Shown here: positions 53,411-64,000 of the stretch, in pieces
Layout: each line of letters opens with the position of its first letter
Position numbering within the stretch: the first letter of the stretch is position 1
NCBI RefSeq assembly: GCF_003205295.1
Contig: NZ_QJRP01000016.1
Span: forward strand, 1 to 64,000
Direction: 5' to 3'
DNA: 64,000 bases
From: Pseudomonas mosselii
Lineage (GTDB): Bacteria > Pseudomonadota > Gammaproteobacteria > Pseudomonadales > Pseudomonadaceae
Translations under genes and position numbers: made by a program
The notes under the pieces: model-generated
Database searches by the model: none
What the model was told of the DNA's origin: nothing
The model's input: only the letters and a program-made list of their open reading frames with translations

Positions 53411-53457
53411 AATAATGTTTTGTTAGTGGCTGGATTATTCATCAAAACATGGTGAAT
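53411..53457. promoter_or_regulatory. Candidate LysR binding region between regulator and frmA
   Basis: Two overlapping inverted repeats, AATAAT...ATTATT (53411-53439) and ATTCA-N11-TGAAT (53437-53457), lie in the 107-bp divergent spacer. This AT-rich dyad is the usual position for LysR regulator binding; N11 spacing resembles the T-N11-A rule. Confidence 0.4.
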
Positions 53458-53475
53458 TACACTGGCAGCCAGTAA

Positions 53476-54612
<1,137 letters not shown>

Positions 54613-54622
54613 GGGCCTCGCC

Positions 54623-55471
54623 ATGACCCTGGAAAACCTCTCCTGCCAGAAGAGCTTCGGCGGCTGGCACAAGCGTTACCGGCACACTTCCAAGGTGCTC
54701 GGCTGCGACATGGTGTTCGCCGTCTACCTGCCGCCCCAGGCCGAGCAGGGCGAGAAGCTGCCGGTGCTGTACTGGCTCAGCGGCCTGACCTGCACCGACG
54801 AGAACTTCATGCAGAAGGCCGGTGCCCAGCGCCTGGCCGCGGAGCTCGGGCTGATCATTGTCGCCCCGGACACCAGCCCGCGTGGCGAGCAGGTGCCGGG
54901 CGATCCGGATGGGGCCTGGGACTTCGGCCTGGGCGCGGGGTTCTACCTCAATGCCACCCAGCAGCCGTGGGCCCAGCATTACCGGATGCACGACTACGTG
55001 GTGCAGGAGTTGCCGGCCCTGATCGAGGCGCACTTCCCGGCGTCCGACCAGCGCAGCATCAGTGGTCACTCGATGGGCGGACACGGCGCGCTGGTCTGCG
55101 CCCTGCGCAACCCCGGGCGCTATCGTTCGGTGTCGGCGTTCTCGCCGATCAGCAACCCGATGGATTGCCCCTGGGGCGAGAAGGCGTTTTCCCGCTACCT
55201 GGGGGAGGACCGTGCGTGTTGGCGGGAGTGGGACGCCAGCGTGCTGCTGGCCGAGGCAGGGGAGTGCCCGCCGTTGCTGGTGGACCAGGGCGATCGCGAT
55301 GACTTCCTCGACAAGCAGCTCAAGCCGCAAGCGCTGGAGCAGGCGGCGCGCAAGGGGGAGCATGCGCTGACCCTGCGCCTGCAGCCGGGCTATGACCATA
55401 GCTACTACTTCATCGCCAGCTTCATCGAGGAACACCTGCGTCATCATGCGGTGGCGCTGGGCAGGGTCTGA
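54623..55471 (+). CDS. fghA: S-formylglutathione hydrolase
   Basis: A 282-residue alpha/beta-hydrolase (esterase D family) that splits S-formylglutathione to formate and glutathione. The nucleophile Ser150 lies in [10 protein letters not shown]. The Asp and His of the triad are in DQGDRDDF and PGYDHSYYF. It is coupled to frmA (10 bp gap, GAGGG site). The pair detoxifies formaldehyde in the cytoplasm. Confidence 0.95.
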   Translation: MTLENLSCQKSFGGWHKRYRHTSKVLGCDMVFAVYLPPQAEQGEKLPVLYWLSGLTCTDENFMQKAGAQRLAAELGLIIVAPDTSPRGEQVPGDPDGAWDFGLGAGFYLNATQQPWAQHYRMHDYVVQELPALIEAHFPASDQRSISGHSMGGHGALVCALRNPGRYRSVSAFSPISNPMDCPWGEKAFSRYLGEDRACWREWDASVLLAEAGECPPLLVDQGDRDDFLDKQLKPQALEQAARKGEHALTLRLQPGYDHSYYFIASFIEEHLRHHAVALGRV

Positions 55472-55486
55472 CAGCGCCTGCAATTT

Positions 55487-55511
55487 CTGTGGGAGCCGGC
55501 TTGCCGGCGAT
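55487..55511. repeat. Single REP-like element after fghA
   Basis: CTGTGGGAGCCGGCTTGCCG followed by GCGA is an unpaired REP-like unit of the GGGAGCCGGCTTGCC family, different from the two paired families elsewhere. An overlapping small hairpin (GGGCTGC / GCAGCCC) follows. Confidence 0.65.
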
Positions 55512-55546
55512 GGGCTGCGAAGCAGCCCCAATACCTCAAAAGCAGG

Positions 55547-55580
55547 TAGAATCACGCCCTGACTCAATCAGGGCGTTTTT
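55547..55580 (+). promoter_or_regulatory. ispF start region: -10 box and terminator-like hairpin over the ribosome-binding site
   Basis: TAGAAT (55547-55552) would start transcription near 55559. CGCCCTGA (55555-55562) and TCAGGGCG (55568-55575) form a perfect 8-base stem followed by TTTTT. The likely Shine-Dalgarno AGGG of ispF (55570-55573) is inside the right arm. Confidence 0.45.
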
Positions 55581-55582
55581 CT

Positions 55583-56056
55583 ATGCGTATTGGCCACGGC
55601 TACGATGTCCACCGTTTCTGCGACGGTGATTTCATTACCTTGGGCGGGGTGCGTATCCCCCACAAGTTCGGCCTGCTGGCCCACTCCGACGGTGACGTGC
55701 TGCTGCACGCCCTGAGCGATGCCCTGCTCGGCGCTGCGGCGCTGGGCGACATCGGCAAGCATTTCCCCGATACCGACCCCCAGTTCAAGGGCGCCGACAG
55801 TCGCGTGCTGTTGCGTCATGTGGTCGCCGTCGTGCGCGACAAGGGCTGGAAGGTCGGCAATGTCGACGCCACCATCGTCGCCCAGGCGCCGAAGATGGCC
55901 CCGCATATCGAGACCATGCGCCAGCAGATCGCCGCAGACCTGCAGGTCGAGCTCGACCAGGTCAACGTCAAGGCCACCACCGAAGAAAAGCTGGGCTTCA
56001 CCGGCCGCGAGGAGGGCATCGCCGTGCATGCGGTCGCCCTACTGCTGCCAGCATGA
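55583..56056 (+). CDS. ispF: 2-C-methyl-D-erythritol 2,4-cyclodiphosphate synthase
   Basis: A 157-residue trimeric zinc enzyme of the MEP pathway that cyclises CDP-MEP to MEcPP. Metal ligands Asp8 and His10 are in GYDVHRF and the third His is in LAHSDGD. Its stop overlaps the truD start (ATGA). The start region is unusual: a terminator-like hairpin covers the Shine-Dalgarno. Confidence 0.96.
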   Translation: MRIGHGYDVHRFCDGDFITLGGVRIPHKFGLLAHSDGDVLLHALSDALLGAAALGDIGKHFPDTDPQFKGADSRVLLRHVVAVVRDKGWKVGNVDATIVAQAPKMAPHIETMRQQIAADLQVELDQVNVKATTEEKLGFTGREEGIAVHAVALLLPA

Positions 56057-57098
56057 CCGAACTGGAACTGCTGGGCCCTCGGGCCTCGGGCGATGCATTG
56101 GGCACCGCAGTGCTCAAGGCGGTGGCCGAAGACTTCCAGGTTGATGAAGTCCTCGATATCCCGCTGTCCGGCCAGGGCGAGCACCTGTGGCTGTGGGTCG
56201 AGAAGCGCGACCTCAACACCGAGGAGGCGGCCCGCCGCCTGGCCCGCGCCGCCGGCGTGCCAGTGCGCGCCATCAGCTATGCCGGCCTCAAGGATCGCCA
56301 GGCCCTGACCCGCCAGTGGTTCAGCCTGCACCTGCCGGGCAAGGCCGACCCTGATCTATCCCGCGCCGAGGACGACACCCTACGGGTGCTCAAGCAGGTG
56401 CGCCACCAGCGCAAGCTGCAGCGTGGCGCACACTCGGCCAATGGTTTCACCTTGCGCCTGACCGCGCTGCAGGCCGACCGCCCCGCCCTCGATGCCCGCC
56501 TGGAGCAACTCAAGCAGCAGGGTGTGCCCAATTACTTCGGCACCCAGCGTTTCGGTCATGCCGGCGGCAACGTGCACGACGCCCAGGACTGGGCCGCACG
56601 CCAGGCATTGCCCGAGCAGCGCAACGTGCGCTCGCGGCTGTTGTCGGCCGGGCGCAGTTACCTGTTCAACCAGGTGCTGGCCGCCCGGGTGGCCGACGGC
56701 AGTTGGCAGCGTGCCCAGGTCGGCGACCTGCTCGCGTTCACCGACAGCCGCAGTTTCTTCCCGGCGGAGGAGGCCGAGTGCAGCGATCCGCGCCTGGCCA
56801 TTCTCGACCTGCACCCCACCGGCCCGCTGTGGGGCGAGGGGCAATCGCCGTGCGCTGGCGCGACCCAGGCGCTCGAGAGCGAAGCCGCCGCCCGCCATCC
56901 GGCGTTGTGCCAATGGCTGGCGCGAGCGGGCATGGATCACGAACGGCGCATCCTGCGGCTCCCTATTGGGCGTCTGTCGTGGCATTATCCCGAGCCTGAT
57001 ATCCTGCAACTGGAATTCGTCCTTCCGGCCGGATGCTTCGCCACCGTGGTGGTGCGCGAACTCGTCGATCTGGTGCCGGCAGGGCAGACGGACAGCCC

Positions 57099-57111
<13 letters not shown>
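56053..57111 (+). CDS. truD: tRNA pseudouridine(13) synthase TruD
   Basis: A 352-residue pseudouridine synthase acting on U13 of tRNA-Glu. The catalytic Asp81 is in [10 protein letters not shown], followed by the NYFGTQRFG block that marks the TruD insertion domain. It overlaps ispF by 4 bases and surE by 13. Confidence 0.95.
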
Positions 57112-58525
<1,414 letters not shown>

Positions 58526-58709
58526 GCGGCGCAACGGAATATTTGCGCCGGCGACGAATTCTTGCGCCTGGCCCCTGTCTATCTGGCGTGGCGTTTTTCG
58601 TACACCAATCAGGCCAATTGCGAGTCACCCCTGGCAGGGTGGCTCGGTTATAATTGAAACAATATTGCATTTTGTATCGTCATTATTTGACAGCATGAGG
58701 GGAGCGCGG

Positions 58710-59564
58710 GTGGGTCACACAGGCATGCGGCAGCGCAAGGATCGGTCGGTATTGAAGCTTCTGGTGATTGCGCTGGCCATGGGGACCCTGCTGGCTGGCT
58801 GTTCCAGCACCAGCTCCAACGGCGCCCGCGTGGTTGATCGCAACAACGCCGCGCCCAAGCGCCCGACCGTTACCTCGGGGCAGTACATCGTCAAACCCGG
58901 TGACACATTGTTCTCCATCGCCTTCCGCTATGGCTGGGACTACAAGGAGCTGGCGGCGCGCAACAACATTCCCGCTCCCTACACCATTCGCCCAGGTCAG
59001 CCGATTCGTTTCAGCAGTGGCGCGGGGGGGAGCACCACGGTCGTCAGCAGCCCTTCTTCGTCGAGCAAGACCACCGTCATCCGCCGACCGGTTGCGACCA
59101 CCGCGCCGGCGACCGGTAATGGCAAAAGTGCCACTACTGCCCCTTCCACCACCTCGCAAACGGTTGCCCAGGTGCCCGCCGCAGAGCGCGCCGTCGGCGG
59201 TTGGACATGGCCGGCGAGCGGCGTGCTGATTGGTAAATTCGCTTCAAACGGTAGTTTGAATAAAGGCATTGATATCGCCGGTGATTTGGGACAGCCTGTT
59301 TTTGCTGCGTCTGATGGAGCGGTGGTCTACGCCGGCAGTGGCTTGAGGGGCTATGGCGAGCTCATCATCATCAAACACAGCGATACCTACGTCAGTGCCT
59401 ACGGTCACAACCGCAGGCTTTTGGTTCGGGAGGGGCAGCAGGTCAAGGCAGGGCAGACGATCGCAGAAATGGGGTCCACGGGCACTGATCGGGTGAAGCT
59501 GCATTTCGAGATTCGCCGCCAGGGCAAACCCGTCGATCCTCTCCAGTTCCTGCCACGCCGTTGA
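58710..59564 (+). CDS. nlpD: Lipoprotein NlpD, amidase activator (LysM-LytM)
   Basis: A 284-residue outer-membrane lipoprotein. GTG 58710 has an ideal AGGGGAG 5 bases upstream and is preferred over the ATG at 58695. Lipobox LLAGC gives Cys31. A LysM domain follows (about 55-98), then a Ser/Thr-rich linker and a LytM/M23 domain (about 170-284). The LytM metal residues are degenerate (NKGID in place of HxGxD), so it is not itself a peptidase; family members activate AmiC-type amidases. The rpoS promoter region lies within this gene. Confidence 0.92.
   Translation: MGHTGMRQRKDRSVLKLLVIALAMGTLLAGCSSTSSNGARVVDRNNAAPKRPTVTSGQYIVKPGDTLFSIAFRYGWDYKELAARNNIPAPYTIRPGQPIRFSSGAGGSTTVVSSPSSSSKTTVIRRPVATTAPATGNGKSATTAPSTTSQTVAQVPAAERAVGGWTWPASGVLIGKFASNGSLNKGIDIAGDLGQPVFAASDGAVVYAGSGLRGYGELIIIKHSDTYVSAYGHNRRLLVREGQQVKAGQTIAEMGSTGTDRVKLHFEIRRQGKPVDPLQFLPRR
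59245..59258. promoter_or_regulatory. PsrA-type binding box for rpoS inside nlpD
   Basis: CAAAC-GGTA-GTTTG matches the PsrA consensus (G/C)AAAC-N2-4-GTTT(G/C) exactly. It lies about 412-425 bases before the rpoS ATG. In P. putida and P. aeruginosa PsrA binds about 35-59 bases upstream of an rpoS start site some 370 bases from the ATG, and this position fits. Confidence 0.7.
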
Positions 59565-59638
59565 TCATTGTCCCGGCCTGTTCCTTGGATGTAGAGGGGA
59601 CAGGCTCCAGCGCTGCCATGGAAGGGTGACGCTCGAGT

Positions 59639-59654
59639 CTGAGTTCGAACTCAG
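59639..59654. promoter_or_regulatory. 16-bp perfect palindrome next to the rpoS ribosome-binding site
   Basis: CTGAGTTCGAACTCAG ends one base before the AAAGG that serves as rpoS Shine-Dalgarno (59656-59660). In the mRNA it would form a stable hairpin touching the ribosome site; as DNA it is a full dyad. Confidence 0.6.
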
Positions 59655-59669
59655 CAAAGGACTATAACA

Positions 59670-60677
59670 ATGGCTCTCAGTAAAGAAGTGCCGGAGTTTG
59701 ACATCGACGATGACCTCCTTCTCATGGAGACTGGCATCGTTTTGGAAACGGATGTGGTGTCAGACGAACCTGCTGTACCTTCGGTTCGGACCAAGTCGAA
59801 ACAGGGCGCGTCGCTCAAGCAGCACAAGTACATCGACTACAGTCGCGCACTTGATGCCACTCAACTCTATCTGAATGAAATCGGCTTCTCGCCCCTGCTT
59901 TCGCCAGAGGAAGAAGTGCATTTCGCGCGCCTGTCGCAAAAAGGCGACCCGGCTGGTCGCAAGCGCATGATCGAAAGCAACCTGCGCCTGGTGGTCAAGA
60001 TCGCCCGCCGTTACGTCAATCGTGGCCTGTCGTTGCTCGACCTGATCGAGGAAGGCAACCTGGGCCTGATCCGTGCGGTGGAGAAATTCGACCCCGAGCG
60101 GGGCTTCCGCTTCTCGACCTACGCGACCTGGTGGATCCGCCAGACCATCGAACGGGCGATCATGAACCAGACGCGCACCATCCGCCTACCCATCCACGTG
60201 GTCAAGGAGCTCAACGTCTACCTGCGCGCTGCCCGCGAGCTGACGCAGAAACTCGACCACGAGCCATCGCCGGAAGAAATCGCCAGCCTGCTGGAGAAAC
60301 CGGTGGCCGAGGTCAAGCGCATGCTCGGCCTGAACGAGCGGGTATCCTCGGTGGATGTCTCGCTCGGCCCTGACTCCGACAAGACGCTGCTCGACACGCT
60401 CACCGACGATCGCCCCACCGATCCGTGCGAATTGCTGCAGGATGACGACCTGTCGCAGAGCATCGACCAGTGGCTGGGCGAGCTGACCGACAAGCAGCGC
60501 GAGGTGGTAGTGCGGCGTTTCGGCCTGCGCGGGCATGAAAGCAGCACCCTCGAGGATGTCGGCCTGGAGATCGGCCTGACCCGCGAGCGCGTGCGGCAGA
60601 TCCAGGTCGAAGGCCTCAAGCGCCTGCGCGAGATTCTCGAGAAGAATGGCCTGTCCAGCGAGTCGCTGTTCCAGTAG
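59670..60677 (+). CDS. rpoS: RNA polymerase sigma factor RpoS
   Basis: A 335-residue sigma-38 for stationary phase and general stress. Region 1.2 ([16 protein letters not shown]), region 2 ([19 protein letters not shown], with the -10 recognition helix [10 protein letters not shown]), region 3 and region 4 ([17 protein letters not shown], then the -35 helix [11 protein letters not shown]) are all complete. ATG 59670 follows AAAGG. Expression is likely driven from inside nlpD with a long leader that contains the palindrome at 59639. A strong terminator follows. Confidence 0.98.
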   Translation: MALSKEVPEFDIDDDLLLMETGIVLETDVVSDEPAVPSVRTKSKQGASLKQHKYIDYSRALDATQLYLNEIGFSPLLSPEEEVHFARLSQKGDPAGRKRMIESNLRLVVKIARRYVNRGLSLLDLIEEGNLGLIRAVEKFDPERGFRFSTYATWWIRQTIERAIMNQTRTIRLPIHVVKELNVYLRAARELTQKLDHEPSPEEIASLLEKPVAEVKRMLGLNERVSSVDVSLGPDSDKTLLDTLTDDRPTDPCELLQDDDLSQSIDQWLGELTDKQREVVVRRFGLRGHESSTLEDVGLEIGLTRERVRQIQVEGLKRLREILEKNGLSSESLFQ

Positions 60678-60695
60678 TCACTGACGTGCACCAGG

Positions 60696-60730
60696 CAAAC
60701 GCCCCGACTTGTTCGGGGCGTTTGCGTTTT
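60696..60730 (+). terminator. Rho-independent terminator of rpoS
   Basis: CAAACGCCCCGA and TCGGGGCGTTTG form a 12-base stem with a short loop, then GCGTTTT, 18 bp after the rpoS stop. Confidence 0.85.
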
Positions 60731-60750
60731 AGATTGGCTGATCTGACGCC

Positions 60751-60828
60751 ATCGCGGGGCAAGCCCGCTCCCACGCTGCTTTTGCGGGCTGGACGCGAAA
60801 CCTGTAGGAGCGGGCTTGCCCCGCGAAG
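60751..60828. repeat. REP pair after rpoS
   Basis: Arms TCGCGGGGCAAGCCCGCTCC (60752) and its complement ending at 60827 are separated by about 32 bases. CGCGGG family. Confidence 0.88.
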
Positions 60829-60899
60829 GTGTCCTCAATCCCAACCCCATAGCCTGCTCCCCTGCGAAGTATTTATTTCTCCACCCTCGTAGCATCGCG

Positions 60900-60917
60900 T
60901 GTAAGCATTTGCTCACT
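60900..60917 (+). promoter_or_regulatory. GacA-type upstream activating sequence of rsmZ
   Basis: TGTAAG-N6-CTCACT resembles the consensus TGTAAG-N6-CTTACA (left half exact, right half 4 of 6). It lies about 180 bases upstream of the predicted rsmZ start, the distance known for rsmZ in P. fluorescens. A second TGTAAG lies at 60923-60928. An AT-rich stretch follows at 60968-61020. Confidence 0.65.
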
Positions 60918-61055
60918 CGTCATGTAAGTGATCGCTGTAGGGATCAGTAAATCAATGTCGTTTCCAGTGGCGTATTTTTTCTAACTGCATGAAACATATA
61001 GGTTTTATAAATGCAAAAAGATGTGTCACCTGAATCATCCTGAGATATTCGCCGC

Positions 61056-61083
61056 TTGTTCCCTACCGGGGAATCGCTAGTAT
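61056..61083 (+). promoter_or_regulatory. rsmZ core promoter
   Basis: TTGTTC (61056-61061) and TAGTAT (61078-61083) with 16-base spacing place the start of the RNA near 61090. Confidence 0.6.
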
Positions 61084-61090
61084 TCGAACT

Positions 61091-61223
61091 GTGTCAAGGG
61101 ACAGACACAGGCCTTCAAGGATGACGGCCAGGGACATCGCGGGACGCGATTCATCAGGATGATGATTGGGACATACAGGGACTACGGAAAAAATGTGGGC
61201 GGGTCAAACCGCCCCTTTTTTTT
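61091..61223 (+). ncRNA. rsmZ: Small regulatory RNA RsmZ
   Basis: About 130 nt, non-coding, placed between rpoS and fdxA exactly as rsmZ is in other pseudomonads. It contains eight GGA motifs, several in hairpin loops (the first is GTGTC-loop-GACAC at 61091-61108 with AGGGACA in the loop). This is the signature of RNAs that titrate RsmA/RsmE repressors. The 3' end is a GGGCGG/CCGCCC stem followed by eight Ts. The Gac/Rsm cascade uses it to release mRNAs for secondary metabolism and biofilm traits. Exact 5' end is estimated. Confidence 0.9.
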
Positions 61224-61238
61224 GCCTGGCGAAAATGA

Positions 61239-61262
61239 AAAAAGGCCCTTTCGGGCCTTTTT
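61239..61262 (-). terminator. Terminator of fdxA
   Basis: A 10-base stem (AAAAAGGCCC / GGGCCTTTTT) lies 16 bp beyond the fdxA stop on the minus strand. The minus strand continues with T-rich sequence; it also backs up the rsmZ terminator from the other side. Confidence 0.8.
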
Positions 61263-61277
61263 CGCAACTGGGCGCGA

Positions 61278-61601
61278 TCAGCGCTCCAGGTCGGCAATCT
61301 TGCCCGTCTTGCCATCCCACTCTTCGGCGTCCGGCAGGGCGTCTTTCTTCTCGGTGATGTTCGGCCAGATCTCCGCCAGCTCGGCGTTCAGCTCGATGAA
61401 GTTCTCCATGCCGGACGGCACTTCGTCTTCCGAGAAAATCGCCTGGGCCGGGCACTCCGGCTCGCACAGCGCACAGTCGATGCACTCGTCCGGGTGAATC
61501 ACCAGGAAGTTCGGGCCTTCGTAGAAGCAGTCCACCGGACAGACTTCCACGCAGTCGGTGTACTTGCATTTGATGCAGTTGTCGGTGACGACGAAGGTCA
61601 T
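61278..61601 (-). CDS. fdxA: 7Fe ferredoxin FdxA
   Basis: A 107-residue soluble electron carrier with one [3Fe-4S] and one [4Fe-4S] cluster. Cluster Cys residues are visible at 9, 17, 21 and in [12 protein letters not shown] (about 40-50), matching Azotobacter FdI. A Trp/Asp-rich C-terminal tail follows. It lies downstream of mutS; a TAGAAT at 61721-61716 (minus strand) may be its own -10 box. The redox partner is not encoded nearby. Confidence 0.95.
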   Translation of the reverse strand: MTFVVTDNCIKCKYTDCVEVCPVDCFYEGPNFLVIHPDECIDCALCEPECPAQAIFSEDEVPSGMENFIELNAELAEIWPNITEKKDALPDAEEWDGKTGKIADLER

Positions 61602-61741
61602 TTCTAATTCTCTCCTCAGGCGACGGCAGCTTGCCCTTCCTTACCAGGGCAGCGCGGTTCACGGTGCTGGCTGCAGGCCAGGCTAATAACCTGCAGTGCT
61701 CGCAAACCGCGCCGGATTCTACCAGCTTGCGCGGTGGGCCG

Positions 61742-64000
61742 TTATAACAGGTTTTTCAGTTGATATAGCATTTCGATAGCTTGGCGCGGCGTCATGTCGT
61801 CCAGGTCCAGCTTGCCCAGCTTCTCGATGGCCGGGTGTGGCAGGCTGGCGAACAGGTCGCTCTGGTGCGGCACGTGAGGCATGTTGTCGCGGGCTGGCGT
61901 GACCGGCGCTTCGTGGGGCAGGCTGGCGGTCTCCAGCCGGCCCAGGTGCTCGCGGGCACGCTGGATCACCGTCGCCGGCACGCCCGCCAGCTGCGCCACG
62001 GCCAGCCCGTAGCTCTGGCTCGCAGGGCCCGGCAGGACGTGGTGCAGGAACACGATGCGTTCGTTGTGCTCGGTGGCGTTCAGGTGCACGTTGGCCACCA
62101 GCGGCTCGCTGTCCGGCAGCACGGTCAGTTCGAAGTAGTGGGTGGCGAACAGCGTGTAGGCGCGCAGCTGGGCCAGGCGCTCGGCGGCGGCCCAGGCCAG
62201 CGACAGGCCGTCGAAGGTGCTGGTGCCGCGGCCGACTTCGTCCATCAGCACCAGGCTGCGGTCGGTGGCGTTGTGCAGGATGTTGGCGGTCTCGCTCATC
62301 TCGACCATGAAGGTCGAACGCCCGCCGGCCAGGTCATCGCTGGAGCCGATACGGGTGAAGATGCGGTCGACCGGCGACAGTTCGCAGGCGGCTGCCGGGA
62401 CGAAGCTGCCGATATGCGCCATCAGCACGATCAGCGCGGTCTGGCGCATGTAGGTGGACTTACCGCCCATGTTCGGGCCGGTGATGATCAGCATGCGCGT
62501 GCTGTTGTCCAGGCCCAGGTCGTTGGCCACGAACGGCGTGGTCAGCACCTGTTCGACCACCGGGTGACGGCCCTGCTCGATACGCAGGCACGGCTCGTCG
62601 ACGAAGCTTGGGCAGTTCAGGTCCAGGTTCAGGGCGCGCTCGGCCAGGTTGCTCAGCACATCCAGCTCGGCCAGGGCGGCGGCGCTGTCCTGCAGCGGCG
62701 CCAGGTGTTCGATCAGGGTTTCGAGCAGGGCGTCGTAGAGCATTTTCTCGCGGGCCAGGGCGCGGCTCTTGGCCGACAGTGCCTTGTCCTCGAACGTCTT
62801 GAGCTCGGGGGTGATGAACCGTTCGGCACCCTTGAGCGTCTGCCGGCGGATGTAGTCGGCGGGCGCCTGCTCGGCCTGCTTGGTCGGCAGCTCGATGAAG
62901 TAGCCGTGCACGCGGTTGTAGCCGACCTTGAGATTGGCCAGGCCCGTGCGGGCCTTCTCGCGGGCTTCCAGGTCGATGAGGAACTGGCCGGCGTTCTCGC
63001 TGATCGCCAGCAGCTCGTCCAGTTCGCTGTCGTAGCCGGTCTTGAGCACGCCACCGTCGCGGATCACCGCCGGTGGGTTGTCGATGATCGCCCGCTCCAG
63101 CAAGCCGGCCAGCTCCGGGTAGGTACCGGTGATCGCGGCCAGGCGCGCCAGGTGAGGGGCTTCCAGCTCGGCCATGGCGTTCTGCAGCTCGGGCAGGGCG
63201 CCGAGGGCATCGCGCAGGCGCGCCAGGTCACGGGGACGGGCGTTGCGCAGGCCGATCCGCGCGAGGATCCGCTCGATATCGCCGATTTCCTTGAGCTGCG
63301 GCTGCAGCTTCTCGAAGCGGTAGCCGTCGAGCAGGCAGCGGATCGAATCCTGGCGAGCCTTGAGCACCTTCAGGTCGCGCAGCGGACGGTTCAGCCAGCG
63401 GGTCAGCAGGCGGCTGGCCATGGCGGTCTGGCAACGGTCGATGACCGATTGCAGGGTGTTGTCGCGGCCACCACCCAGGTTGATGTCCAGCTCCAGGTTG
63501 CGGCGGCTGGCGGCATCGAGGATGACCGTGTCGTCCATGCGCTCGTGGCGCAGGCTGCGAAGGTGGGGCAGGGCGGTGCGCTGGGTTTCCTTGGCGTAGG
63601 TCAGCAGGCAGCCGGCGGCGCCGATGGCCAGGGTCAGCTTGTCGCAGCCAAAGCCCTTGAGGTCCTGGGTGGCGAACTGCTGGCAGAGGCTCTTGCGCGC
63701 CGTGTCGCGGTCGAAGTCCCACGGTGCGCGGCGCCGGGCGCCGGGGCGCTTCTCGGCCGGCAGGCCCTGCGGCCAGTCGTCGGGGATCAGCAGTTCCACC
63801 GGGTTGATGCGCTCGAGCTCGGCCAGCAGGTTCTCCCAGCCCTTGATCTCCTGCACGCTGAAGTTGCCGCTGGTGATGTCCAGCACCGCCAGGCCGAACA
63901 GCCGCTCGTCACCCAGCAGGGCGGCGATCAGGTTGTCGCGGCGCTCGTCGAGCAAGGCCTCGTCGCTGATGGTGCCCGGGGTGATGATACGCACCACCTG
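61742..64000 (-). CDS. mutS: DNA mismatch repair protein MutS (N-terminus outside window)
   Basis: At least 752 residues are present, and the frame continues past base 64000; about 100 N-terminal residues, including the mismatch-contacting Phe motif, are outside the window. Connector, lever and clamp domains are followed by the ATPase with Walker [12 protein letters not shown] and the downstream DEVGRGTST block. It recognises mismatches and recruits MutL. Position next to fdxA and rpoS is conserved in Pseudomonas. Confidence 0.97.
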   Translation of the reverse strand, partial: QVVRIITPGTISDEALLDERRDNLIAALLGDERLFGLAVLDITSGNFSVQEIKGWENLLAELERINPVELLIPDDWPQGLPAEKRPGARRRAPWDFDRDTARKSLCQQFATQDLKGFGCDKLTLAIGAAGCLLTYAKETQRTALPHLRSLRHERMDDTVILDAASRRNLELDINLGGGRDNTLQSVIDRCQTAMASRLLTRWLNRPLRDLKVLKARQDSIRCLLDGYRFEKLQPQLKEIGDIERILARIGLRNARPRDLARLRDALGALPELQNAMAELEAPHLARLAAITGTYPELAGLLERAIIDNPPAVIRDGGVLKTGYDSELDELLAISENAGQFLIDLEAREKARTGLANLKVGYNRVHGYFIELPTKQAEQAPADYIRRQTLKGAERFITPELKTFEDKALSAKSRALAREKMLYDALLETLIEHLAPLQDSAAALAELDVLSNLAERALNLDLNCPSFVDEPCLRIEQGRHPVVEQVLTTPFVANDLGLDNSTRMLIITGPNMGGKSTYMRQTALIVLMAHIGSFVPAAACELSPVDRIFTRIGSSDDLAGGRSTFMVEMSETANILHNATDRSLVLMDEVGRGTSTFDGLSLAWAAAERLAQLRAYTLFATHYFELTVLPDSEPLVANVHLNATEHNERIVFLHHVLPGPASQSYGLAVAQLAGVPATVIQRAREHLGRLETASLPHEAPVTPARDNMPHVPHQSDLFASLPHPAIEKLGKLDLDDMTPRQAIEMLYQLKNLL

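Noticed and set aside
60686..60892. 68-codon frame after rpoS
   Set aside because: Consists of the rpoS terminator and a REP pair.
61159..61497. 112-codon plus-strand frame overlapping rsmZ and fdxA
   Set aside because: Starts inside the RsmZ RNA and runs antisense through fdxA; no ribosome-binding site.

Overview
The window is a high-GC chromosomal segment from a Pseudomonas of the P. putida group. This rests on gene order (ndvB beside dapE; rpoS, rsmZ, fdxA and mutS in a row; a LysR-frmA-fghA block between ispD and ispF), on the inverted-pair REP elements typical of this group, and on Pseudomonas-specific regulation (an RsmZ sRNA with a GacA-type upstream box, and a PsrA-type box inside nlpD). 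No tRNA, rRNA or CRISPR array was seen. Most genes are core. The accessory features are an IS3-family end at the left edge, a two-gene RND pump with its TetR regulator, and a metzincin-type protease gene.

Layout. 1-5.2 kb: IS3-family right end, then a TetR regulator divergent from a MexJK-like efflux operon. 5.2-11.4 kb: DUF4197 protein, plsB, a CspA-family protein, a small hypothetical, rlmA and dapE. 11.5-21.2 kb: ndvB (beta-glucan synthase), tcdA, csdE-csdA, dapD, an ArsC/Spx-like protein, a CPA1 Na+/H+ antiporter and the metzincin. 21.2-26 kb: dapC, glnD, map on the minus strand. 26.3-45.6 kb: a plus-strand run of rpsB, tsf, pyrH, frr, uppS, cdsA, dxr, rseP, bamA, skp, lpxD, fabZ, lpxA, lpxB, rnhB, dnaE, accA. 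45.8-52.4 kb: tilS, pyrG, kdsA, eno, ftsB, ispD. 52.5-55.5 kb: LysR regulator divergent from frmA-fghA (formaldehyde detoxification). 55.6-60.7 kb: ispF, truD, surE, pcm, nlpD, rpoS. 60.7-64 kb: rsmZ sRNA, fdxA, and mutS running off the right edge.

How it fits together. dapE, dapD and dapC serve the succinylase branch of lysine/diaminopimelate synthesis. csdA, csdE and tcdA form the sulfur-relay/ct6A tRNA set. uppS, cdsA, bamA, skp, lpxD, fabZ, lpxA, lpxB and kdsA build the envelope (lipid carrier, phospholipid, outer-membrane protein assembly, lipid A, KDO). dxr, ispD and ispF are three steps of the MEP isoprenoid route and feed uppS. rpoS and rsmZ are two global regulators of stationary phase and the Gac/Rsm cascade encoded back to back.

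No wholly new system was found. The items most worth a second look are the perfect 33-bp inverted repeat inside uppS, the leaderless astacin-like metzincin at a variable-looking locus, the PsrA box within nlpD, the hairpin over the ispF ribosome-binding site, the palindrome just upstream of the rpoS ribosome-binding site, and the complete rsmZ control region.
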